DNA from: CAILUG01 sp903844415 | Lineage (GTDB): Bacteria; Pseudomonadota; Gammaproteobacteria; Pseudomonadales; Pseudohongiellaceae | Length of the DNA: 64,000 bases | Direction: 5' to 3' | Assembly: GCA_947477655.1 (NCBI GenBank) | Contig: CANJTS010000004.1 | Coordinates: forward strand, 219,567 to 283,566 | Shown: piece after piece, positions 7,151 through 15,843 of the stretch | Numbering within the stretch: the first letter of the stretch is position 1 | Layout of the letters: each line of letters opens with the position of its first letter | Position numbers and translations under genes: made by a program | The notes under the pieces: model-generated | What the model saw: the letters and a program-made list of their open reading frames with translations, nothing else | Databases searched by the model: none | What the model was told of the DNA's origin: nothing

Positions 7151-9594
7151 TTAGAACTGCATATCTAAGCTAAGCCCCACTTCACGAGCCCGGCCCACCA
7201 CAGAAAAGTCAAAGCCCCATACGTTGCGGGTATCGAAACCACCGTTTATATAGAGTACATCGGTCAGGTTACTGCCCCATAAGGTGACGCTCCAATCACC
7301 GACATTGGGTGCATATACCAGTCGGGAATTAAGAATGCCATACGCAGGCTCCAAAATGGGATTACCTTTAGCATCGATGGATGTACGTTGGTAAGCCGCA
7401 TCGCGGGCGTATTTCCCCATCCAGCCATAATTGGCCGACGCCGTCAGCTGGGCACCATTGCTGAGATCAAAACTATAATTTGCACCCAAGGCTGCGCTTT
7501 GATCTGGAGCATAGGCAAAATCCGAATTGGGTGAGATGCCATTTAGGCCATCGAACTTGCCACTTTCGTTATATTTAGTATCCAGCAAACCCAATCCAAG
7601 GGTTAACAGCAGCTTATCAGTTGGCGCGTAGGACAAATCGAATTCAAAGCCCTTAGCCTCCCCCAAACCATCACTGGTAGGATAAGGGGTGGGTAAAAAC
7701 TGGCCTGGATTATTGGGATCTTTGGGCAATTGCGACACCCGCATGCCATCCCATACCGAATTAAAATAAGTAGCATTGAAACGCAGCGTACCGTCCAGCC
7801 AATCCGATTTGACGCCTACTTCCCAAGTGGTAACAATTTCGGGTTTCAGTTCCACAATACCTACGTTAGCCACAGTCTGAAAGCCACCCGAGGTAAATCC
7901 TTCCCCCCAACTGCCATACAGCATCACATCATCATTGTGTTGATAGGTCAGCGCAAATTTGTTGGTCGTGATACTGCCCATGTCGGCATTTTCGATAGTA
8001 CCTGTAATATTTCCTGCAAATGAATCACCCGAGGGTGCTACTTTGGGATCACTGGTCCTGAACGCACCCGTTGGGGTGTAGCTGATAGCCCGACCCGCAT
8101 CTGCAGAAATTCGCATGCCAACGGTTGCATCAATTTTTTCAGTAACCGAATATGTGGCTTCCCCAAACCATGCCGTATCCTCGCCTTGGGATTCTGATAA
8201 TTGATCGGTATTGAGAGCCGCCAACGGTGAAAAGGTAATCAAAGCAGCATTTCCAACTGCCGTCCCGTAATCTCGTACATATTGTCTGGCCACCAGATCT
8301 ATAGCAGGAATGCCCGGGCCGTTACTTGGCACCATAAATTCCCACTGTAACCAGCGATAATTGCGGTACTTGCTCTCCTGTTCCAGAGAATAATAACCAG
8401 CCAGCCAGTTCAGTCGTTCATCAAAGTTACTGCCGCTAAGATGCAGCTCGATGGTAGTATTTTTGTCTTTATTACGTAAATCATCGGTGGTAATAACAAA
8501 CTCGGAACCATCAAAATCTATCACCTGACGGCGGTCCAGTTCCCAGGTAGAAAACAGCACTTCAAAAGCTAAGTTTTCGGTGATGTCCCAGTCAGTCGTA
8601 AGCGTGTAGTACCCCAGTTCGGTTTGAATCCCGTCACCAAACTGGTCAGCTCTGGTCTCCCATTTGCCTAGTGACCCCCCCCTGGAAAACCTGGTTCATG
8701 GGTTTGGGGGGTAAACCTGTTGCCGGCCAATACTTTGGGGGGATTTCGAAAAGTCGGAACTTTGGCGCGGGCTAAAGCCAGCATCTCCGGATTACCTGCC
8801 AGAATATTTTGAGCCAGATACCTTGGGTGCGCGGTATTGGTAAAGCGCACAATTCGCGCGTCCGAGCTGGCTTTATTTTCAACGTTGCCCGTCAACCGCA
8901 GCGAAAAACTATCCAGCGGTTCCCACAACAAATCGGCTCTAAAAATAGTGTCATCCTGCCCACCATAACTGCGATCTACAGTTACGCTATCTAAATAACC
9001 GTCATTCTTTAAACTGGCCGCGGTAAATTTTGTCAGTAAACTATCGCTAACGGGAACATCCATTGAGACTGTTACGTTTTGACGGTTGTTATTGCCGGCT
9101 TCCAGATTGAGCTTGGTGCCAAATAGGGCAGCGGGCCGTTTGGTGGTCATGTTTATGGCACCACCATTGGTATTACGCCCAAACAAGGTACCCTAGGGTC
9201 CGCGCAGAATTTCTACCTGTGCCATTTCAGTAAAATTGGTTTGCTGGAACCCAAACGGACCTTGCCAAATGCCATCGATGTAGATGCCTACCCCTGGCAG
9301 CCCCCGAATATAAAAAGACGACTGGCCCTGCCCCACCCCCGGATTTAACACCAGGTTGGGCACCATAATGCCCAGATCACTGCCATTTTCAATACCTACT
9401 CGTTCCAGATCATCCGCTGAAAAAGCTTGGATCGAAATGGGAGTTTCTTGCAAATTGGTCGATCTGCGCTGGGCAGTAACAATGATTTCGTCTAGAGGAG
9501 TTTGTTGAGCCAAAACCGCAAAAGAAGAGAAGAACAACAGTGGTGTGAGCAGAAAACAGCTGGTTTTTTGAGTAAACGGGCTAGGCTGATGCAT
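7151..9594 (-). pseudogene. TonB-dependent receptor broken by a nonsense codon and a frameshift
   Basis: Three consecutive minus-strand pieces together encode one receptor of about 814 residues. The first (9594-9193) has a signal peptide, the TonB-box-like DEIIVTAQRR and the plug up to VEILRGP. There a TAG (9195-9193) replaces the usual Gln of RGPQGTLFGRNT. Reading continues in frame with GTLFGRNTNGGAINMTTKRP to a run of eight G (C8 on the + strand, 8675-8682). At that run the frame slips into a stop. Adding one base (or removing two) restores an uninterrupted frame through SLGKWETRADQFG into the rest of the barrel. The barrel ends in the expected terminal Phe (VGLSLDMQF). Apart from these two lesions the protein looks complete, so inactivation appears recent. 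The G8 lesion could be a sequencing error or a phase-variable tract, but the TAG is independent of it. Confidence 0.88.
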
Positions 9595-9816
9595 TTATTT
9601 CCCCTTTTAAAATGGTTGGATAAAATTATTATTTTTGCAGGAATGTGGAGTCCCTCATTAAGAGGTTCGTAAAGTAAATCAGGGATTGCTGGCCCAGTAA
9701 GACAGATGCGAGCTTCGAGATTGCCGGAAGGATTTGGGAAGGAAGACAGCGAAAATGAGGGGTGGGACGCTGCACTTAAGCAGGAAACCCGGCGGTTTCG
9801 AACACGCAAAGATCCC
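9595..9816. other. Intergenic region upstream of the broken receptor
   Basis: This 222-base stretch, together with the terminator after it, separates the two minus-strand receptors. It should carry the promoter of the broken receptor. AAAAGGGGAAATAAATG at its low-coordinate end is a good ribosome binding site for 9594. A minus-strand frame here (to 9818) overlaps the receptor start and shows no recognisable protein. I see no other element. Confidence 0.5.
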
Positions 9817-9848
9817 AAAAAAAACGGGCAGCTTATGTAAGCTGCCCG
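9817..9848 (-). terminator. Rho-independent terminator after the large receptor gene
   Basis: Read on the minus strand, GGGCAGCTTAC and GTAAGCTGCCC-type arms (9847-9826) form a stem of about nine pairs with a short loop. Eight U follow (A8 at 9817-9824). It lies 54 bases after the stop of the receptor at 9902. Confidence 0.92.
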
Positions 9849-9901
9849 CTGTTTCTTCTAAAAAAGTAAAACTATCTGACTATTAGTTTTGACTATTAGT
9901 T

Positions 9902-12900
9902 TTAGAACTCGTAGTTCACACCGATGGTGTAACGACGACCAAGCACGTCGTACAAGCCGCTGTTCACACCAGTACCTGTACCAGTACGCCCTACGCCGGT
10001 GCCGGGGGTAAGAATCGGCTCATTATTCAGAAGGTTCTGAACATTGAGGTAGACCTGCATATTATCGTTTTCACCGAAAGTTCCATTGAACCTCGCATCC
10101 ATATAATAGGTGGAGGGTACAGAGTTGTCGTCGATGGTGCAGATATTGGTGCCGCAAGCAGCCAGTATAGAACCTACTGGGCGGGCGGTGAGTGGTATCG
10201 CTTCGTTACTTTGCAAACGGGTATTGTCGAGGATGCCACTACCAATCCAGCGGCCCTGCAGGAACATCGAGTAGTTATCCATGTTGTAAGTCAAGTTGGC
10301 GTTAACTTTCCATTCTGGAAGGCCCGAACCGCCCATCACACCGGCACGGTCTGTAAGAAGGCCGCCCTGGCTCTGGGTGGAGTTCTCGCCCATGTAACTG
10401 GTCAGGAACCGCAACGACAGCGATTCTTCACGATCACTCATGAAGTCGACGTCAGTGCGATACTGTAGTTCCGCGTCGGCACCTTCGATCTTCTGCTTAT
10501 CCAAGTTAATGAAGATCGCTTCGACACGGTCGATGGCTCGGAAAGCGCCATTAGTCGGGTTAGTAACAGGACCGGAGCCAGTGATAACGTACTGGCAAAG
10601 GCTCAACTCACCGCGGAAACAGTTGTCCACAATGACCTGCGCACCAAGCTGGGCCATGGCACCAGAGACGTCGATCGAGTACCAATCGACAGAAGCGGAT
10701 AAACCGTCAAGCCATGCAGGCTGGTAAACGACACCAGCGGTAATGGTATCTGCTTTTTCTGGTAATACGGCCGGATTACCACCCGACAATGAAGCGGCTT
10801 GTACAGCGTTTCGGTTGTCCCAAGGGTTCTGAACGTTGGCGCCGCCACGGGTTTGGTCATAACGTTCGCGCAATGAAGCAGCACGCACGTCACGTGAACG
10901 GGTAGCGCGGAAACGTACTTGGTCGTTGACGGTCCAGTTAGCACCCACTTTCCAGGCCCAGATTTCGCCGGAGCCGGAGTAATCAGCCCAACGTGCCGCA
11001 GTATTAACTTCCAGCATATCCACCAAAGACACGTCAGATAACAACGGAATGTTCAACTCACCAAACGCCTCTTTCACGTCATAGCCGCCGGCAATTTCAC
11101 GCAAGCTGCTGAACAGTACGGAGCTCGAGTTTCCATCGCCAAGGTAACCACTGGGGACAAAGCGCAGACCGGGGATGCCTTTATAACCAGGAACAGCGGT
11201 GCTTCCCTCTGGCACTACGCCGCGAATACCAGCAGGCATCAGGCCTTGTGCACTCAGTAAGGTGCCGTTGACCTGGGCAGGGTACTCATCAGCAGGATCG
11301 AGGGTACGCTGATCAAGTGATTCTTTGCGATAGGAGGCACCGAAGGCCGCGTCAACCGCGCCCGCACCGAAACCTTCAAAAACCTCACCAGATGCAACGA
11401 GTTCTGACATGTGCTGGTCAGTCCACTGACGAGCAACTTTGCCGTCGCGGTCCATGATGTAGTCGGCGCCTGCCTTGGAGATATTCTGAATGCCACCGAA
11501 GGTATTGATGGGGGCACAGTCACTGAAAAGTCCACCATTACCGCCAGCAGAGATTGGGCCGGTAAACTGCGGCAGGTTCACTCGGCAGACGATTTGGCCA
11601 GCAGCATTGGTAACAGCATCAAAGGCGAACTGCATACGGTCGACACGCACGCCATTGGTCGTTACGAAATCCTGGACGTTCTTTCCATACTGGTAGTAAC
11701 CATTTAGATTCCAACCAAATGCAAACTCGTGTTCGAAGCCCGTGGTCACCGAATACATCTTGTTGTTGGTATCCTGGCGAGACTCGCCCAAGACAGTTTC
11801 AGGCGTGTTCGCAGCCGCCAGACCATAACCCACAAAGGGTGCGCCGGAAGCAACGATTAGTGCTTTTGCTTGTGGGGTTAGGAAGGCGTTGTCTGGATAA
11901 ACACGGCCCTGCCAGCTCGACTGTAGCGTAATGCTTTCGCGCTGATCGGATGCGCTGTTTTCCGCGTAAATGCCCTGCACAAACAGATTCGTGCTTTCGC
12001 TTAAATCATAGTCCAAGTACACAAAGCTGTTGTAGCGGCGGAAGGCATTGCCGAGCTCCATATCTTTTTCGATACCCCAAAAGTTAGGGTCGCTGCCTGC
12101 AAAACACAGGCAACCGGTGGTCAATGCACCCACACCCGTGAAGTTCAACGGGGATAGATTGCCGCTAGCATCGAATACCTGACGGTTGATGGTGGGGCGG
12201 GTGTTATCGATCAATATACCGGTAGGAGTAAAGGTAGTGGGCAGAATATAAGGGCGAATAATATCAGTCGGACCACCAGCATTAGGCTGGGTGATGCGTG
12301 CTGAACGGGTCAAGAAACCTTTACGATCCAGAACCGAACCAAACGAACTGATTTTTGATTGGTCAAAAGCGGCAAGTGAGCCGAGGATATGAAAACCATT
12401 ACCCAAATCTTTACCGAAGGCTGTACCTACTTCCCAGGTGCGGCCATCGCCATACTCGGTCATGCCAGTCTGTGCATGGGTCTTGAAACCCTCATAATCG
12501 GTGTCGAGAATAAAGTTCACCACACCAGCAACAGCGTCGGTGCCGTAGCTGGCAGATGCGCCACCTGTAACACTTTCAACACTGCGCAACAGATCTTCGG
12601 GGAACAGGTTGACGTCGACAGCACCGAAACGGTTACTCGGCACCATGCGACGACCGTTAAGCAGGGTCAGAGTACGGTTGCTGCCCGCACCACGCAGGTT
12701 GACGTTAGAGCCACCTGAGTTCTGGCCACCATTCACACCTTCTGGTGTTAGGTTACCGTAGAACTGCGGCATCTGAGTGAGTGATTCGATCAGGTTACCG
12801 GGAGCCATGGCCGCCAGCTGGTCGGCTGCGATGGTGGTGACCGGTGTAGGGGTTTCCATGGTAGTGCGTGTAATGCGCGAACCTGTAATCTGGATTTCTT

Positions 12901-13057
12901 CCAGTTGAGCATCTTGGGCATAGGCGGTATTAAAAACACCAGTGGTTAATACTAAAGCCAATACACCAGCTGTAACTGTGTTATTTGCTTGAAATTGTGA
13001 AGCTCGAATACCAGAGGTAAGCTTGGAGCTTCTGAAAAGTTGTGTATTCTTAATCAT
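9902..13057 (-). CDS. Large TonB-dependent outer-membrane receptor
   Basis: The protein has about 1051 residues from the ATG at 13057, chosen because GGGGAAATA precedes it. The in-frame extension to 13150 translates a tandem DNA repeat and is unlikely to be protein. The N-terminus is long and polar before the signal core TVTAGVLALVLTTGVFNTAYAQ. The TonB-box-like LEEIQITGSRI comes next, then the plug (NVNLRGAGSNRTLTLLNGRR, VTGGASASYGTDAVAGVVNFI) and a very large barrel ending YTIGVNYEF with the terminal Phe. Pairs of Cys (TTGCLCFAG, DNCFRGELSLC) suggest disulfide-bonded extracellular loops. Size and plug type match receptors for bulky organic ligands. The M13 peptidase gene lies upstream on the same strand, 241 bases away, which hints at peptide-related substrates. 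A pentanucleotide repeat in the leader may modulate expression. Confidence 0.94.
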   Translation of the reverse strand: MIKNTQLFRSSKLTSGIRASQFQANNTVTAGVLALVLTTGVFNTAYAQDAQLEEIQITGSRITRTTMETPTPVTTIAADQLAAMAPGNLIESLTQMPQFYGNLTPEGVNGGQNSGGSNVNLRGAGSNRTLTLLNGRRMVPSNRFGAVDVNLFPEDLLRSVESVTGGASASYGTDAVAGVVNFILDTDYEGFKTHAQTGMTEYGDGRTWEVGTAFGKDLGNGFHILGSLAAFDQSKISSFGSVLDRKGFLTRSARITQPNAGGPTDIIRPYILPTTFTPTGILIDNTRPTINRQVFDASGNLSPLNFTGVGALTTGCLCFAGSDPNFWGIEKDMELGNAFRRYNSFVYLDYDLSESTNLFVQGIYAENSASDQRESITLQSSWQGRVYPDNAFLTPQAKALIVASGAPFVGYGLAAANTPETVLGESRQDTNNKMYSVTTGFEHEFAFGWNLNGYYQYGKNVQDFVTTNGVRVDRMQFAFDAVTNAAGQIVCRVNLPQFTGPISAGGNGGLFSDCAPINTFGGIQNISKAGADYIMDRDGKVARQWTDQHMSELVASGEVFEGFGAGAVDAAFGASYRKESLDQRTLDPADEYPAQVNGTLLSAQGLMPAGIRGVVPEGSTAVPGYKGIPGLRFVPSGYLGDGNSSSVLFSSLREIAGGYDVKEAFGELNIPLLSDVSLVDMLEVNTAARWADYSGSGEIWAWKVGANWTVNDQVRFRATRSRDVRAASLRERYDQTRGGANVQNPWDNRNAVQAASLSGGNPAVLPEKADTITAGVVYQPAWLDGLSASVDWYSIDVSGAMAQLGAQVIVDNCFRGELSLCQYVITGSGPVTNPTNGAFRAIDRVEAIFINLDKQKIEGADAELQYRTDVDFMSDREESLSLRFLTSYMGENSTQSQGGLLTDRAGVMGGSGLPEWKVNANLTYNMDNYSMFLQGRWIGSGILDNTRLQSNEAIPLTARPVGSILAACGTNICTIDDNSVPSTYYMDARFNGTFGENDNMQVYLNVQNLLNNEPILTPGTGVGRTGTGTGVNSGLYDVLGRRYTIGVNYEF

Positions 13058-13077
13058 TATTTCCCCATCGCCATCGA

Positions 13078-13104
13078 GAGTTGAGTTGAGTTGAGTTGAG
13101 TTGA
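13078..13104. repeat. TTGAG pentanucleotide tandem repeat in the receptor leader
   Basis: Four perfect TTGAG units (13081-13100) are flanked by partial units (GAG before, TTGA after), about 27 bases in all. An A-rich run follows at once. The repeat lies 21-47 bases upstream of the receptor start codon, between any promoter and the ribosome binding site. Length changes by slipped-strand mispairing would alter leader spacing or structure, not the protein frame. Confidence 0.85.
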
Positions 13105-13297
13105 AAAAAAAATGAAAATATTTTCGATAGGCGAAGAACAATGATCTCATGGTTGGATTTTAATGTAAAACACAACAAAAACTTAATCGGTCCCTTAACA
13201 AAGAGACGGCAACACATGCTTCCATATTCGATATTTTTGCACAATCTACGCCCTTATTATTGAAAAGTGCCTGACCTCACACAAGAAAACGTGCCTT

Positions 13298-15373
13298 TCA
13301 CCAAAGTTTGACCCTCTGCTCGGGAGGTATATACATCAAAGCATCGGGCTGTACATCAAAAGCCGTGTACCAGGCATCAAAGTTGCGCAACACTCCATTA
13401 GTGCGGGCTGCGCTGTGAGAATGCGGATCGGTGGAAATTCGCAACTGGAGATTTTCATCCCGATATAACCTGCGCCACACTTGCGCCCAACCAATAAAAA
13501 ACCTTTGCTCACCAGTGAATCCATCCAACACTGGTGCTTGGGCGCCATTCAAAGACAAAAGGTAGGCTTTGTAGGCAACTGCCAGGCCGCTAAGGTCACC
13601 GATATTTTCACCCAAGGTAAATTCGCCATTAAGAAATTTTCCAGGCAACACTTCAAACTGGTTGTATTGCGCCGCTAGTTGATTGGCACGTTCCGAGAAT
13701 GCAGTAGCGTCAGCTTCAGTCCACCAGTCGCGCAAATTGCCGTCTCCATCATATTTGCGACCTTGATCGTCAAAACCATGACTAAATTCATGGCCTATTA
13801 CGGCGCCAATTGCACCGTAATTAACGGCATCATCGGCAGCCACATTAAAAAATGGCGGCTGCAAAATAGCGGCCGGAAATACTACTTCGTTCATAGGCGG
13901 GTTGTAATAAGCATTGACGGTATACGGTGTCATGAACCATTCATCACGATTGATGGGCTGACCCAATTTTTTTATTTCGCGCTCATGCTCAACCCGGCGC
14001 GACCGCATGACATTGCCTACCAGATCAGAAGCATCCACAGACAATGCCGCATAATCTTTCCACGAATCTGGATAGCCAATCTTGGTGTTGAATTTAGCGA
14101 GCTTGTCTTGCGCTTGTTCTTTGGTGGCCGGTGTCATCCAGGCCAGTTCTTGTATGCCAACTTTAAAAGCTGCACGCAGGTTTTCCACCAACTGGTCCAT
14201 ACGAATTTTGGAAGTTTCCTGAAAATAGTTTTCTACATAAATTTTGCCAACCACTTCACCGAGCGCAGCATCCACTGAGCCAACGCCGCGCTTCCAGCGT
14301 GGCTCCAACTCCTGCTGGCCATTGAGCACACGACCTTCAAAATCAAACTGCGCCTGCACAAAGGCATCACTCATATAAGCGGCGAAGGCATCCACTAATT
14401 TAAAACTGAAATAATCCTGCCACGCTGACAGCTCGGTGGTGTCCCATATGGTGTTAAATGCTTCAATAAAACTGGGCTGTTGTACTACATAGCTGGTTTC
14501 ATCCACGCCCAGCGCCTGCATAAAAGCGGCCCAATCGATAGCCGGGGCCATGCTAACTAATTCGTTCAGGGAGCGTTTGTTGTAGAGCAGATCGGCCTGT
14601 CGGTTTTGCACTTTGTCCCAGTGGGCAGTGGCGATTTGGTTTTCGATGGCCATTACTGATGCCGCTATTTGGTCTGCGCGTGCCGAGCCCGCTAGCGTCA
14701 TAACTTTATTGATGTAGGCGTTGTAAGCCGTGCGAGCTTGTTGATAAGTAGTATTGTCCAACTCCAGATACCAATCACGATCTGGCAAACCCAGCCCAGA
14801 CTGCGCAAGATAAGTAATATATTGGTCGGATTGTTTTTCATCATTGCTGATGTAGAAACCCGTCGGCATCTGCACGCCAATACGATTGAGTTCTGCAGAC
14901 AGCACCAGCAAATCTTGTTTGTTGCTGAGATTGGAAATTTGGGTCAACGCAGCTTGCAAAGGCTCAGCACCCAACGTCTCTAATGTCGACTCATCCAAAA
15001 AACTGCGAAAAAAATCGCCTACTTTCTGACTGTCTGAACCAATGGCGTTATCTGCATCTGCAGCAGTTTCTATAATAGTGCGTAAGTTTTCCTGCGCCTC
15101 ATCGTCAAGAACAGTGAAGGAACCATAGTTAGATTTATCTGCAGGAATTGCTGTAGTGGTCAGCCAGGTGCCGTTTACATGCTGGTAAAAATCATCCCCT
15201 GGACTAATGTCAGCAGCAAAATACTGCTGCTCAATACCTGATCCTAAAATTGTTGCAGGGCTTGTGGTAACCGCTGTATCTGGCGCAGGGGTGGTGTTAT
15301 CAACTGCGGGAGCACAAGCAACCAAAACCAAAGAGACGAAAATAACAGCAGCACGGGTAGCAAGCCTGAACAT
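13298..15373 (-). CDS. M13 family zinc metalloendopeptidase (neprilysin/PepO-like), lipoprotein
   Basis: This 691-residue protein has a lipobox LVAC with Cys20, so it is probably tethered to the envelope and faces the periplasm or cell surface. The zinc motif HEFSH is at 528-532 (His528, Glu529, His532), and the third ligand motif ENIGD is at 589-593 (Glu589, Asp593). The C-terminal family signature runs from FFIGWAQVWRR to NFDAWYTAFDV, and the usual NAYYNPPMNEVVFPAAILQPPFF segment precedes the zinc site. M13 enzymes cleave short peptides on the N-terminal side of hydrophobic residues. GGAGG lies just before the ATG. The DUF6152 gene ends 54 bases upstream on the same strand and the large receptor follows, so peptide breakdown coupled to uptake is a reasonable inference. 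Confidence 0.96.
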   Translation of the reverse strand: MFRLATRAAVIFVSLVLVACAPAVDNTTPAPDTAVTTSPATILGSGIEQQYFAADISPGDDFYQHVNGTWLTTTAIPADKSNYGSFTVLDDEAQENLRTIIETAADADNAIGSDSQKVGDFFRSFLDESTLETLGAEPLQAALTQISNLSNKQDLLVLSAELNRIGVQMPTGFYISNDEKQSDQYITYLAQSGLGLPDRDWYLELDNTTYQQARTAYNAYINKVMTLAGSARADQIAASVMAIENQIATAHWDKVQNRQADLLYNKRSLNELVSMAPAIDWAAFMQALGVDETSYVVQQPSFIEAFNTIWDTTELSAWQDYFSFKLVDAFAAYMSDAFVQAQFDFEGRVLNGQQELEPRWKRGVGSVDAALGEVVGKIYVENYFQETSKIRMDQLVENLRAAFKVGIQELAWMTPATKEQAQDKLAKFNTKIGYPDSWKDYAALSVDASDLVGNVMRSRRVEHEREIKKLGQPINRDEWFMTPYTVNAYYNPPMNEVVFPAAILQPPFFNVAADDAVNYGAIGAVIGHEFSHGFDDQGRKYDGDGNLRDWWTEADATAFSERANQLAAQYNQFEVLPGKFLNGEFTLGENIGDLSGLAVAYKAYLLSLNGAQAPVLDGFTGEQRFFIGWAQVWRRLYRDENLQLRISTDPHSHSAARTNGVLRNFDAWYTAFDVQPDALMYIPPEQRVKLW

Positions 15374-15427
15374 AGTGGAGCCTCCGAGGGTTCAACAATC
15401 TGAGAGATTTATTGTTCTGCGCTAGTT

Positions 15428-15841
15428 TTACTGCGCTGGTGCTTGTGAATTAGATGTGCCTGCAAACAATCTTTTACCATCGGTAAAGGTAATAGAAGAA
15501 ATATTTGCTGCTGCAGTACCATTGCGGGCTTGCCATCCTTCAACAAGTACCACGGTGCCAGCAGGCAAATCTTCTTTACGCCAGCCGCGTCGAATCAACC
15601 CGTTGGCAGCACTGGTTTCGAGCGCCCAGTTGGTCACGATGCCAGCTTCATCTTTAACATCTACATAAATCCAGCCATGGGGATTGGACCATTTCATTTC
15701 GGTAATGGTGCCAGTAAAGTTGACAGGTTTTTCGGAGTCGTACTCCGCCGAAAAAGAATGATGGGCCAGCGCCGTGTTGTTACAAACCAAAGTAGCAACT
15801 GAAATGGCGAGCGTAATAACTGCGAGGCGTAAGTTGTTCAT
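15428..15841 (-). CDS. DUF6152 family exported protein
   Basis: A 137-residue protein begins with a Sec signal peptide (cleavage near TALA/HHSFSAEY at ~26). The mature part carries the family features: HHSFSAEYD, then FTGTITEMKWSNPHGWIYVDVKD, then NWALETSAANGLIRRGW. It looks like a small all-beta (OB-like) periplasmic domain. Its function is unknown. CAGGAGAACTAACC before the start supplies a strong ribosome binding site and includes the upstream gene's stop codon. The upstream stop and this start are only 2 bases apart, so the two are translated from one message. Members of this family often sit beside the kind of secreted protein encoded upstream. Confidence 0.85.
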   Translation of the reverse strand: MNNLRLAVITLAISVATLVCNNTALAHHSFSAEYDSEKPVNFTGTITEMKWSNPHGWIYVDVKDEAGIVTNWALETSAANGLIRRGWRKEDLPAGTVVLVEGWQARNGTAAANISSITFTDGKRLFAGTSNSQAPAQ

Positions 15842-15843
15842 GG

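Noticed and set aside
9187..9200. TAG in the receptor as a recoded sense codon (pyrrolysine or stop readthrough)
   Set aside because: It replaces an otherwise invariant Gln, one base change from CAG, and the same gene has a second lesion. Ordinary inactivation explains it better.
9492..9818. 108-codon minus-strand frame upstream of the broken receptor
   Set aside because: It overlaps the receptor's signal peptide in another frame and shows no recognisable domain or ribosome binding site.
13058..13150. N-terminal extension of the large receptor
   Set aside because: It would translate the TTGAG repeat and bypass a good ribosome binding site at 13057; the shorter start gives a normal exported protein.
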